Shown here: piece after piece, positions 9,088 to 18,787 of the stretch
How the letters are laid out: the number at the start of each line of letters is the position of its first letter
Position numbering within the stretch: the first letter of the stretch is position 1
Origin: Trichodesmium erythraeum GBRTRLIN201
GTDB lineage: Bacteria > Cyanobacteriota > Cyanobacteriia > Cyanobacteriales > Microcoleaceae
Direction: 5' to 3'
DNA: 64,000 bases
Assembly: GCA_018457135.1 (NCBI GenBank)
Contig: JAGGDU010000213.1
Location: forward strand, 14,040-78,039
Position numbers and translations under genes: made by a program
The notes under the pieces: generated by a model
Seen by the model: only the letters and a program-made list of their open reading frames with translations
The model's database searches: none
What the model was told of the DNA's origin: nothing

Positions 9088-10716
9088 ATGTCCATTGAAA
9101 TTGAAGCAGAATTGCAAACAGCAGTAGATAAACGGCGTAACTTTGCAATTATCTCCCATCCTGATGCTGGTAAAACCACTCTTACAGAAAAACTATTATT
9201 GTACGGAGGTGCTATTCAAGAGGCTGGTGCAGTCAAAGCTAAAAGAGCACAACGTCATGCCACCTCAGACTGGATGGCAATGGAACAACAAAGAGGCATT
9301 TCTATCACTTCCACAGTTCTACAATTTGATTATCAAAACTGTCAAATAAACCTCCTAGATACTCCAGGACACCAAGATTTTAGTGAAGATACATATAGAA
9401 CATTAGCAGCTGCCGATAATGCTGTAATGTTAGAAGATAGTGCTAAAGGTTTAGAACCTCAAACTCGCAAATTATTTGAAGTTTGTAAGATGCGAAAACT
9501 ACCCATTTTTACCTTTATTAATAAAATGGATAGACCAGGACGAGAACCATTAGAACTCTTAGATGAAATTGAACAGGAATTAGGCTTAAAAACATATCCG
9601 GTAAATTGGCCTATAGGTATGGGCGATCGCTTCAAAGGAGTATTTGATCGAAGAAAAGAACAAATTCACTTATTTGAGCGGAGTATTCATGGTAGGAAAG
9701 CAGCAGTAAATACAGTAGTAAATTTAGGCGATCCTCAAATAGAAAAACTATTAGATCAAGACCTTTATTATCAACTCAAAGAAGATTTAGAATTGCTAGA
9801 CGAATTAGGCTCAGCTTTAGACTTAGAACAGATACATACAGGAGAAATGACCCCTGTATTTTTTGGTAGTGCAATGACTAATTTTGGGGTGCAATTATTC
9901 CTGGATGCTTTCTTAGAATATGCTCTTAAACCAGGTATTCATAAAAGTACAGTTGGGGAAGTTTCTCCTACTTATCCAAACTTCACTGGATTTGTGTTTA
10001 AATTGCAAGCTAATATGGATCCAAAACATCGAGATCGAGTTGCATTTATTAGAGTTTGCACAGGAAAATTTGAAAAAGACATGACAGTTAGTCATGCTCG
10101 AACAGGTAAAACAGTACGATTATCTCGTCCCCAAAAGCTATTTGCTCAAGACAGAGCATCTATCGAAAATGCCTATCCTGGTGACATAATTGGTTTAAAT
10201 AATCCTGGAGTATTTGCCATAGGAGATACTATTTATAATGGCAAAAAAATAGAATACGAAGGTATCCCCTGTTTCTCACCAGAAATATTTGCTTATTTAA
10301 GAAATCCTAACCCTTCTAAATTTAAGCAATTTCGTAAGGGAGTTAATGAATTACGAGAAGAAGGTGCAGTGCAAATTATGTACTCAGCAGATGAGGCAAA
10401 AAGAGACCCTATTTTAGCTGCTGTTGGGCAGTTACAATTAGAGGTAGTTCAGTTTAGAATGCAAAATGAATATGGAGTAGAAACTAGAGTAGAAATGTTA
10501 CCTTTTACTGTCGCACGTTGGGTAGATGGTGGTTGGGAAATACTGCAAAAAGTGGGTAGGTTATTTAATACTGTGGCGGTCAAAGATAGCTGGGGTAGAC
10601 CTGTTTTGCTATTTAAAAATCAGTGGAATTGTCAACAGGTTGAATCTGAGCATCCAGAGTTAAAATTAAATAATACTGCACCAGTTGTTTCTGGTCAAGA
10701 ACCAGAATCTTTATAA
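9088..10716 (+). CDS. prfC: peptide chain release factor 3 (RF3 GTPase)
   Basis: A 542-residue translational GTPase that ejects RF1/RF2 from the ribosome after termination. G1 is SHPDAGKT at 23-30, G2 lies in RGISITST, G3 is DTPGHQDF and G4 is NKMD. The N-terminal [19 protein letters not shown] is the RF3 signature distinguishing it from EF-G, and length is normal (E. coli 529). The EF-Tu-like domain II and RF3 C-terminal domain ([19 protein letters not shown]) follow. It stands alone with large spacers on both sides, so probably monocistronic. Confidence 0.97.
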   Translation: MSIEIEAELQTAVDKRRNFAIISHPDAGKTTLTEKLLLYGGAIQEAGAVKAKRAQRHATSDWMAMEQQRGISITSTVLQFDYQNCQINLLDTPGHQDFSEDTYRTLAAADNAVMLEDSAKGLEPQTRKLFEVCKMRKLPIFTFINKMDRPGREPLELLDEIEQELGLKTYPVNWPIGMGDRFKGVFDRRKEQIHLFERSIHGRKAAVNTVVNLGDPQIEKLLDQDLYYQLKEDLELLDELGSALDLEQIHTGEMTPVFFGSAMTNFGVQLFLDAFLEYALKPGIHKSTVGEVSPTYPNFTGFVFKLQANMDPKHRDRVAFIRVCTGKFEKDMTVSHARTGKTVRLSRPQKLFAQDRASIENAYPGDIIGLNNPGVFAIGDTIYNGKKIEYEGIPCFSPEIFAYLRNPNPSKFKQFRKGVNELREEGAVQIMYSADEAKRDPILAAVGQLQLEVVQFRMQNEYGVETRVEMLPFTVARWVDGGWEILQKVGRLFNTVAVKDSWGRPVLLFKNQWNCQQVESEHPELKLNNTAPVVSGQEPESL

Positions 10717-11610
10717 GGATAAGTACAATTTAAACCTTTAAAAAAAAAGATATAAATAAGAAAATAGGGTTGAAGATTAATACCTTTCTTTTCTCCTTCC
10801 TTCTCCAAGTAAAATGAGTTATACAATTTATTTCTCGAAAACTTTTTTTACATTTTTGCGAAGCAGGGAAACCATTCTTAACTCAAACCTTGGAAGGGGA
10901 GATAGAGAGTAGGAGATCAGGTAGGGGTATTGAATGTAATTTCCATAAAACATAAGAATAATTAACACATTCGGGAGGATACTAATTATCAAAAAGGTTA
11001 TTGGTATAATCTATCAATTACTTAATAATTGAAGTGTTACTAAAGTATAGAATTATTTTGAGGAATTAATATTCAATATTGTCAGAAATTAGACCCTTTG
11101 CTATGACAAGATTAATTACATACCCAAGTTTCCTATTTAATAAAGTACATCTCATCAGTATATCCGTGTAAAAAATTTATCTTGTGCCTTCCCTATTTCT
11201 TTCCCTAATTATTAATTACCCTGTAAAGACCTTACATATAACATTCCTACTCGACTTTAGACTAATGTAAGCTTCCCTAAAATTTGTCGAGCCAAAATAA
11301 GGAGATCGACAAAATTAACTGAAACCCTTTTAAGCATCAGCATCGCAATAACTTTTAAGTTAATTTTCTAGAGCCTGTGCAATGGCAAAATTTAAGCGAT
11401 CATAAAACTTTTGAAAGAGTTTAAGTAAGACAATCCTAACTCAAACTCACTAAAAAAGACAAATAATATTGATTACTTATTACATACCCAAAGCTTATAT
11501 TACTATTGAATTCTAAGTTTTGGGTTAACATCATTCTCATATTTATTATTTGAATACCCCAAAATTTAGTCAAAACTCCAGAAGCTTACCTACTCCCTAA
11601 ATAAAATAAA
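10717..11610. other. gene-free stretch, 894 bp
   Basis: Spacer with pyrimidine/purine-rich runs (about 10780-10920) but no frame with recognisable content, no clear terminator and no RNA gene that I can identify. Confidence 0.5.
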
Positions 11611-12894
11611 ATGATTAAAATTATCCATCTTTCTGATATTCATATTGGCAGTGGTTTTTCTCATGGTCGTATCAACCCAGAAACAGGTTTAAACACTCGC
11701 CTGGAAGACTTTATTTCCAGTCTAAAACTTTGTATAGATAAAGCAATTTCCGAACCAGTTGATTTAGTTTTATTCGGTGGAGATGCTTTTCCAGATGCTA
11801 CTCCTGCACCATACATAAAACAAGCTTTTGCTGGTGAAATACGCCGTTTAGTAGATGCTCAAATTCCCATAGTATTATTAGTAGGAAACCATGATCAACA
11901 TTCCCAAGGCCAAGGAGGTGCAAGTTTAGGTATTTATCGGACTTTAGGAATACCCGGAGTCGTGGTAGGCGATCGCTTAGAAACTCACAAAATTCAAACT
12001 CAAAATGGTTATATTCAAATTATTACTTTGCCTTGGTTAACTGCTTCTAGTTTAATGACAAAATCTGAGACCGAAGGTAAATCTATGGGTCAGGTAAATG
12101 AGTCACTAATTCAAAAATTGCGGTTGATATTAGAATCAGAAATTCGGAAATTAAACCCAGAAATACCCACGGTACTTTTAGGTCATTTAATGGCAGATAG
12201 AGCTAGTTTAGGAGCAGAACGTTTTTTAGCAGTTGGTAAAGGTTTTAATATTCCTGTTTCTCTGTTAAACCACCCTTATTTTGATTATGTTGCTTTAGGT
12301 CACGTTCACAAACATCAAAATTTGAATAATTCTAATAACCCACCAATTATTTATCCCGGAAGTATTGAAAGAGTTGACTTTAGCGAGGAGAAGGAAGAGA
12401 AAGGTTTTGTTTTAGTTGAACTAGAAAAAGGTAAAGCTATATGGAAATTTTGTGCCTTGCCTGTACGAAATTTCCAGACTATTAAAGTTAATGTTTCGGA
12501 AGTAGAAAATCCACAAACTGAGTTATTAAAAACTATTAGTAAATATCAGATAAAAAATGTAGTAGTTAGATTAATTTATCAGTTACGTTCTGAACAGTTA
12601 GACTTAATAGATAATAGCATTTTACACCAGGCTTTAAGTGAGGCACATACTTATACTATTCAACCAGAATTAGTCAGTCAGTTGGCAAGACCACGTTTAC
12701 CAGAATTATCAACAGGTAATAGTATTGATCCTTTACAAGCTTTAAAAACTTATTTAGAAAGTCGCGAAGATATTCAAGATATTCAAGAGGAAATGTTAGA
12801 AGCTGCAGATAAGTTACTAGTAGACAGAGCAGACTTATCAGAGGAACATTTTGATAGTCAGTTAAGTTTATTTACAAATAGCACGAGAAAATGA
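11611..12894 (+). CDS. sbcD: SbcD/Mre11-like exonuclease subunit
   Basis: A 427-residue calcineurin-like metallophosphoesterase of the SbcD (Mre11) type, which with SbcC processes DNA ends and hairpins. Metal-binding motifs are in order: LSDIHIG (D9, H11), GGDAF (D58), GNHDQH (N93, H94), then GHLMAD and GHVHKH. The C-terminal third carries the capping-type region and a glutamate-rich tail. The partner sbcC is not adjacent; it must be elsewhere if the complex exists. The start at 11611 gives MIKIIHLSDIHIG, as expected. Confidence 0.9.
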   Translation: MIKIIHLSDIHIGSGFSHGRINPETGLNTRLEDFISSLKLCIDKAISEPVDLVLFGGDAFPDATPAPYIKQAFAGEIRRLVDAQIPIVLLVGNHDQHSQGQGGASLGIYRTLGIPGVVVGDRLETHKIQTQNGYIQIITLPWLTASSLMTKSETEGKSMGQVNESLIQKLRLILESEIRKLNPEIPTVLLGHLMADRASLGAERFLAVGKGFNIPVSLLNHPYFDYVALGHVHKHQNLNNSNNPPIIYPGSIERVDFSEEKEEKGFVLVELEKGKAIWKFCALPVRNFQTIKVNVSEVENPQTELLKTISKYQIKNVVVRLIYQLRSEQLDLIDNSILHQALSEAHTYTIQPELVSQLARPRLPELSTGNSIDPLQALKTYLESREDIQDIQEEMLEAADKLLVDRADLSEEHFDSQLSLFTNSTRK

Positions 12895-13185
12895 AAAAAA
12901 TTAAATTCAAGCACAGATTTTTTGATAATATCTATTCTCTATTCTTTAGATATCAATGCCACTAAAAATTATAGTTATCAGAAATCATCAAATCATCATC
13001 TAACTATAATTTTTTCTGAAATAACACTAGTAAAAAAAAGAATACTATAAAACACATGCATAATCATAGATGCCTAAAAAGAGCAGCTCCCATTCATTTC
13101 AGATAACTATCTCTATCGCGATCCTCTCTTTTTGTTGTATTTACTTCAACTTCGCTGTAATAAATATTTGTCGGACTTGGTATTA

Positions 13186-13926
13186 CTAACCAAATTTATA
13201 TCCAAAACCTCTAATAGTAATCAAATACCTTGGTTTACTAGGATTTAACTCTAATTTCTCTCGTAACCAACGAATATGAACATCAACCGTTTTTCTATCC
13301 CCAATAAAATCTAGTCCCCAAACCTGTTCTAACAATTGTTCGCGAGACCAAACTCTCTGTGGATAATTCATAAATACTTCAAGTAAGCGAAATTGCTTAG
13401 GGGAAAGCTTCACCTCTTGACCTCTGACTATAACTCGGCATTCTTGAGGATAGAAAATTATATCCTGATACTGAAGTATTAGTGCCTGAGATAGTTGACT
13501 TAAACGTTGGCGACGGATCATAGCTTGGCAACGAGCAATAAATTCCCGTATCCCAAAGGGTTTAGTTAGATAATCATCAGCTCCAGCTTCTAGATAAAAA
13601 GCACAATTATTAACACTGCCTTTTGCTCCTAAAACCATTATTGGTATTAAATTACCTTGATGTCTTAACATTCGGCACACATCCAAACTATTAACAGAGT
13701 CAAGAATTAACAGATTGAAAGATTGTTCACTTTTGAGCGATAAAGAATTCTCAAAAATGGGAATAACTTTACAGCTATCTCGAGTAATAACCACTTCATA
13801 ACCTTGTTCTTCTAGAGCTAGGGCTAACATATTCCCAAATAGCTCTTCAGTTTCTAATAATAAAATCTTACTATTTGTTCTGACGGCAGACCTAGAAAAA
13901 CTTTGGCTTAGATCTGAGGAAAACAT
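13186..13926 (-). CDS. OmpR-family response regulator with atypical receiver
   Basis: A 246-residue regulator: receiver at about 19-138, winged-helix DNA-binding domain at about 150-246 (RKTVDVHIRWLREKL then ITIRGFGYKFG, diagnostic of the OmpR/PhoB family). The phospho-acceptor aspartate (D76 in LLILDS) and the lysine (K122 in LTKPFG) are present. However the acidic pair after beta-1 reads LETEE instead of DD/ED, and the usual Thr/Ser after beta-4 is glycine (G100 in IMVLGAKG). This suggests weak or phosphorylation-independent signalling, as described for cyanobacterial NblR; identity with NblR is only a suggestion. No kinase gene is adjacent. Confidence 0.9.
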   Translation of the reverse strand: MFSSDLSQSFSRSAVRTNSKILLLETEELFGNMLALALEEQGYEVVITRDSCKVIPIFENSLSLKSEQSFNLLILDSVNSLDVCRMLRHQGNLIPIMVLGAKGSVNNCAFYLEAGADDYLTKPFGIREFIARCQAMIRRQRLSQLSQALILQYQDIIFYPQECRVIVRGQEVKLSPKQFRLLEVFMNYPQRVWSREQLLEQVWGLDFIGDRKTVDVHIRWLREKLELNPSKPRYLITIRGFGYKFG

Positions 13927-14540
13927 AAATATTGCTTTTGATAATTAGGATGTGTAAATTATTAATTGGACTTTACTGATCAATTAAGCTACCCGCAAAT
14001 TTTTTAGCTAATTAACTTAATTAATTGATTTATAGCTTTTAAAACTGCTAAAAAAACTAGGTTTTATTCCATTGATATAACGCATTTTTACTATCAATAA
14101 TTAGTATAACAACGATATTACCAATATAATCTACATATTACTACAGTCTAGTTTTTTGTCGTTTATTAGGAATATATACTAATTAAGCAAGGGTTACAAA
14201 GTTGAATTTTGCATTTTTGTTCTGAATAGAAAACTTATACTGCATTAACATTACAGCTAACAGGTTAAGAAAAGGTTAACTTTGGGTTATCAAAAGATTA
14301 AATATGATGATAATTGTCAAAATATTAAATCTGAAAATATCATACCAATTTAATAGAATATTACTCAAAACTGCTGTTTACAAAAACTATAGGTTAATTT
14401 ATAAACTTTAATTATTCTCTCAAAATTGAATAATTTAGAGTACATTAAATAGTTTAAAGCTAATTCAATACACCATAAAAATTTATACTAATAACAAACA
14501 TTAAAAGTATAAATAAATCAATCAAAATCTAAATATAAAT
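13927..14540. other. gene-free divergent spacer, 614 bp
   Basis: Very AT-rich region between the leftward regulator gene and the rightward creatininase-family gene; promoters of both should be here. I see no distinct operator or RNA gene. Confidence 0.5.
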
Positions 14541-15287
14541 ATGCTACTACACTTAAGTACCTGGTCAGAAGTCGAAGCTTATCTAAATCAATCTCAAAGT
14601 ATTATTTTACCAATTGGTTCCACTGAACAACATGGACCTACAGGATTGATTGGTACAGATGCTATTTGTGCAGAAGCCATCTCTAAAGGAGTAGGAGAAA
14701 CAGTACAAGCATTAGTAGGGCCAACAATTAATGTAGGAATGGCCTTACACCATACAGATTTCCCCGGTACGATTAGTTTACGGCCTACTACAATGATTCA
14801 AGTGATTCGTGACTATATAGTTTGTTTAACTAAATCAGGATTTACCAAATTTTTCTTCATCAATGGTCACGGAGGTAATATCTCTACTCTGAGGGCTGCA
14901 TTCTCAGAAACCTATGCCCACTTAGCTGATTTTAACATTGCCAATGCAGATCAAGTTAAGTGCAAAATCGGAAATTGGTTTATGTGTAGCTCAGTTTACA
15001 AACTAGCAAAAGAGTTGTACGGCCATCAAGAAGGGTCTCACGCTACACCTAGTGAAGTAGCTTTGACTCAGTATATTTATCCAGAAGCAATTAAACAAGC
15101 GACGCTGTCAGAAAATGTCGCTAGTGGATATTCAATATATAGTGCCACAGATTTTCGCCGCCGATATCCTGATGGTCGCATGGGTTCTAACCCTGCATTA
15201 GCTACACCTGAACATGGTAAGCAGTTTTATTCCTTAGCAGTAAAAGAACTAAGTAATTCTTACCTAGAGTTTATTCATGATAAATAG
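14541..15287 (+). CDS. creatininase-family amidohydrolase
   Basis: A 248-residue protein of the creatinine amidohydrolase family, a zinc/manganese hydrolase fold also found in FAPy deformylase and mycofactocin MftE. Metal ligands are visible: E29 and H31 in LPIGSTEQHGP, D40 in IGTD, H110 in FINGHGGN, and E165 in HQEGSHAT. HHTDFPGTISL (70-80) is also characteristic. Most cyanobacterial members have no established substrate, so the specific reaction is unknown. It stands alone with a hairpin 33 bp past the stop. Confidence 0.92.
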   Translation: MLLHLSTWSEVEAYLNQSQSIILPIGSTEQHGPTGLIGTDAICAEAISKGVGETVQALVGPTINVGMALHHTDFPGTISLRPTTMIQVIRDYIVCLTKSGFTKFFFINGHGGNISTLRAAFSETYAHLADFNIANADQVKCKIGNWFMCSSVYKLAKELYGHQEGSHATPSEVALTQYIYPEAIKQATLSENVASGYSIYSATDFRRRYPDGRMGSNPALATPEHGKQFYSLAVKELSNSYLEFIHDK

Positions 15288-15858
15288 AGGATAGAGAGTA
15301 GTTAGCACCCAGAAGTCAACCCCTCTTAAAATCCCTAAGAGGGGAACTCAGAACTCAGGAGAAGTTATAAATTAGCAGCACGGACTAAATTTAAGAAGCG
15401 CAAGAATGTCCTAAAAATAATGGGGACTGCTAGACAAGGAGAGCCCTTCAGAAGGGGGGTTGGAGGGTTAGATTTTTTGATAACTTATGACTCATCACTG
15501 ATTACAGTACATATAATTTATATAATTTTTCAGCCACAACCTTGATGTAGATTTATTTAATCTAGAAACTTAGAAATTAAAAGTTGCAAATCAAAAAAAA
15601 TCAGTTAAAATAGTATTTATAAATATCTAAAATTCTCTCAAGCAAAAACGATACATAAAAACAGTAAAGCATTAGACAATAAATTAATATATATTACTTT
15701 TTTCTAACTTTTATAGCACTTCTTCTCAACAAATTTTACGTTTGAATATTACTTTATTCTTACTGACAACTATTAATAATTCTTCTACTGTAAAAGTATA
15801 GAGAAGAAATAAGTTAACTTCTCTGCCAAAGCAAATATTAGGTTCAGAGGTCAAGATT
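15288..15858. other. gene-free stretch, 571 bp
   Basis: Apart from the hairpin at 15320-15344, and a G/T-rich segment around 15440-15475, nothing recognisable. The promoter of the COP23 gene should lie toward the right end. Confidence 0.45.
15320..15344 (+). terminator. hairpin downstream of creatininase gene
   Basis: A perfect 9-bp GC-rich stem (15320-15328 with 15336-15344) with a 7-nt loop, 33 bp after the stop codon. There is no T-run, so it may be a weak or Rho-type terminator, an mRNA 3'-end stabiliser, or a dispersed repeat hairpin. Confidence 0.5.
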
Positions 15859-16437
15859 GTGAACAACCAATTAAGAGTGTCTTTAGCAGGTATTTTAGCA
15901 ACCGTTGGTCTCTTGGGTATAATGCCTCAATCGGAAGCAAAAGCAGAACAACTGGAAGCTACGGATAAAGTAGTTTTCTCTTGTGTCTCAATTAACGCTG
16001 AAGAAAATCAATATGCAACTGTTCCTCAAATAGTTCGTGAAATAAGGGATACAAGCGAACCTGGGCTTTTAGGTGGATATCCTCTCGTGAAACAAGAAGT
16101 CATTCAAGTTTCCTCTAAACCAATGATTGTATGGACTGCAACTCTTTCTTCTGATCATCCTAAAGGTGCCTATACTCCTGACCGTCGTTGTCAATCCGTT
16201 AGCACTCGTCTAACTAACCTTGCTTATGCCCTAGGGATGACAACTTTCGCAGATATCAGTCAAATTGGTGTCGTCAATTATGAGCAAGTGGTCTATGTTT
16301 CCCCAGAAGAAGAGCCTAGCTTTGATAATGTAGTCTTCACTTTAAAGCCAGAAAATCGTGAAAAATCAGAAGAAATTCTCACTCAATTTAAGGATTTCGG
16401 ACAAGGTACTGCTAGTGACGAGCCTATCTACGAATAA
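15859..16437 (+). CDS. COP23-domain protein, probably exported
   Basis: A 192-residue protein of the cyanobacterial COP23 (circadian oscillating protein) family. It starts with GTG at 15859, preceded by AGAGG at good spacing. The first ~28 residues form a signal peptide (charged start, hydrophobic LAGILATVGLLGIM, then SEAKAEQ). The family core has paired cysteines in VVFSCVS and RRCQSVSTRL, and PMIVWTATLS. Members are periplasmic or membrane-associated with unknown biochemistry; clock control is known only from the founding protein. No operon partner. Confidence 0.85.
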   Translation: MNNQLRVSLAGILATVGLLGIMPQSEAKAEQLEATDKVVFSCVSINAEENQYATVPQIVREIRDTSEPGLLGGYPLVKQEVIQVSSKPMIVWTATLSSDHPKGAYTPDRRCQSVSTRLTNLAYALGMTTFADISQIGVVNYEQVVYVSPEEEPSFDNVVFTLKPENREKSEEILTQFKDFGQGTASDEPIYE

Positions 16438-17600
16438 GTTATTTGAATATAAGTGTTGAGGGAATAACTAAGGGAATAAATCTTCCCTCTTCACTTCTTT
16501 TTATTAACTTATAGCAAATTTCATCAAGGGTGAGGTACACCTTTGGGTAAGATAGATGCATCGCTACAAAGGTCTTATACCATTTATCAAAAACTTTTCA
16601 ACAACTTTTCAACTTGACTGTTGAACAGGATACCCACTCCTAACCCTGACGGGATGGTAAAGGGAAACTAACCCCTAACCCTTCTCAAGAGGAGAAGGAG
16701 TTTTGCATAAAGGCGTCCCTACAATATAAGGATAATTAACATTAACAAGCGCTTTTATCCTGCAAAAAGTTTATTCTATTTGTGTTAATTATTTAATAAC
16801 TGAAGTTTGACAAAAAGTTAGCATTAATACATGAGAATTGGTCTTATTATATCGCTATTAATTTGACTGGAATAGTGTCTAAAACTATAGCAATCTTATT
16901 TTATTTATATCCAAAATATGACTGCTTTTTAGAAATAGGTTTGGAGAAGTAGGGGCAATAAGCAAAAGTTTCGGAGTTTACTTCTAGTTTTTGAATTTTT
17001 ACAACCGTTTGATCCGATTGCTATAGTAATCTTAAACCTTGTGTATATCAATTTTCACACTGTTGAAGTACAAAATTTATTTTTTTTAGTAAAAAAGCTG
17101 TATGTAACGTTCCTTAAAGAGTAGTAAGCAAAGAAAACAGACTATAGAAAAGAAGAAAAAAAAATGTACCTCAGTAACTTGAGAAATGCTATAAAATCGC
17201 ATCCTTTCTTAAAAAAATAGCTCCTACTCGTTTTTCTTCAACATAAGCGCCTACAACATCTTGCCTTAAAGCAACCTCAACCTTTCATTCTTCAGATAGG
17301 GAAGTAAAATTATCTCTGAAATATATGAATCTGGGGAATAATTAATCAAAATTTGTAGATAGTTCACAGATAATTTTATCAGACACTAATAACTTACTAT
17401 TATTTAAGTTTGTGTCTGTTTTAACAACTTTAAAAATAAACTTGAGAAATAAATTTAGAACCAAATTATATCAACTATCAAAATTATTTTTAAACTCAAG
17501 GCATACTACTATAATATAGTTAATTGATGGTATAATCAAATGATGCTTAAGCATTAATTTATTTGTTCAAGTATTTCAATTAATTACTAAAAGGAAAGCC
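16438..17600. other. gene-free stretch, 1163 bp, with one hairpin
   Basis: No coding content recognised. A 7-bp perfect stem (16680-16686 with 16692-16698, 5-nt loop) lies in a C/T-G/A rich patch that resembles dispersed hairpin repeats common in cyanobacterial spacers. The 3' end supplies the leader and an AAGGA ribosome-binding site for the next gene. Confidence 0.45.
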
Positions 17601-17948
17601 ATGAAAATTATAACTACTTCAACTTTATTTACTGCAACAATAACAATGTTTTTCACTGTTAGCTTAACTGCTAATCCGGCAAAAGCTCAAGAAAAACCAG
17701 CAACTAATAATATTAGTCCCTCAGAAAAATTATTGAGTAACAATGCTAATAGTTTTTCAAGGGATAAAAGTATTGGCTTAACTCAAGAATCTACAACAAC
17801 TAGAAGTAGATATGGGCTATCTCAAGGCGAGCTAGATGAGGTAACAAATAATATTAATCTACAAATGCAGAACAATAGAGATGCTAGATGGAAAAGAGAG
17901 AAAGTATGGTTTGAAGAAAAATGGAATTCTTTTGCTACAGACTTTTAA
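17601..17948 (+). CDS. small secreted protein of unknown function
   Basis: A 115-residue protein. Residues 1-29 are a classic signal peptide (MKIITTS, hydrophobic core, ANPAKA then QE), so the mature product is about 86 residues, exported. The mature part is Ser/Asn/Thr-rich and then charged with no cysteines. A good AAGGA Shine-Dalgarno sequence lies 6 nt before the ATG. It converges with the protease gene, 17 bp tail to tail. I do not recognise a family. Confidence 0.65.
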   Translation: MKIITTSTLFTATITMFFTVSLTANPAKAQEKPATNNISPSEKLLSNNANSFSRDKSIGLTQESTTTRSRYGLSQGELDEVTNNINLQMQNNRDARWKREKVWFEEKWNSFATDF

Positions 17949-17965
17949 CCAGTATTAATTGTGAG

Positions 17966-18787
17966 TTAATTGCTGATTCTAGAAGCTGGAATTCCCCAAC
18001 TTAAAGATTCCATTTTTTTGAATTGCTCAATGGATGGTCGAGAGCCATCTATAAAACGAAATGCTCCAATTCCAGCAATGGGATATTTTGACCGTCCGTT
18101 AATACCAATTAACTGACCTTTGCTATTTAAAATCGGTCCACCACTCATGCCACTTTTAATATCATTGGTATAACCTAATTGATATCCTTGGCTGAGGGTG
18201 CGACTGGTTAGCATTTCTACAGACCCTACTGTTAATTGAAAAGCTCGACTACCCCAAGCAAGGGTACTACTTATTTCTAAAGAGTCAGGTTGATACCAGT
18301 TAGGAAAACCAGCAGCAAAAACAGTTTCTCCTACTAAGAGTTGATTGGTTTTTACTATTTCTACTACTTGATAGGGGCGATCGCTAGTAAATTCTAATAA
18401 CGCTACATCCAAATTACCTATTTGAGGAGTATAAACTAGGGCAGCTTTATGAGTTATCCCATCTCCACTTATAATTCGATACAATTTATTCGAGTTGTTC
18501 TCAATTACATGATGATTTGTGACAACAGTGTAGGTGTTACCTTTCTGTTTGATGATTACTCCAGAACCAGCACTATTGTCTGTAAAAATTCTTACCGTAA
18601 CTTGTTGGGCTATGTTGGATATTAATAATGGAGACTGTTGTGATTCTACTGCACTAGGTTTTGTGTAATAAGCTGAATTTTCTACTTTGGTTTGAGAGTA
18701 AGCATTCGGTGCAAATATGGCAAGATAACATAGTAAATGTCCTAAGATTTTACTACTTAACTTGAAGGATGACTTCTTTTGTTTCAT
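17966..18787 (-). CDS. secreted trypsin-like serine protease (S1 family)
   Basis: I place the start at the ATG at 18787, giving 273 residues opening with MKQKKSSFKLSSKI and a hydrophobic signal sequence ending near AYS; a longer frame back to 18895 would bury this signal. The chymotrypsin-fold triad is visible: H93 in TNHHVI, D127 in LDVALLEF, S215 in SGMSGGPI. It resembles the protease half of HtrA-type enzymes but no PDZ domain follows. Expected in the periplasm or outside the cell; substrate unknown. Confidence 0.85.
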   Translation of the reverse strand: MKQKKSSFKLSSKILGHLLCYLAIFAPNAYSQTKVENSAYYTKPSAVESQQSPLLISNIAQQVTVRIFTDNSAGSGVIIKQKGNTYTVVTNHHVIENNSNKLYRIISGDGITHKAALVYTPQIGNLDVALLEFTSDRPYQVVEIVKTNQLLVGETVFAAGFPNWYQPDSLEISSTLAWGSRAFQLTVGSVEMLTSRTLSQGYQLGYTNDIKSGMSGGPILNSKGQLIGINGRSKYPIAGIGAFRFIDGSRPSIEQFKKMESLSWGIPASRISN

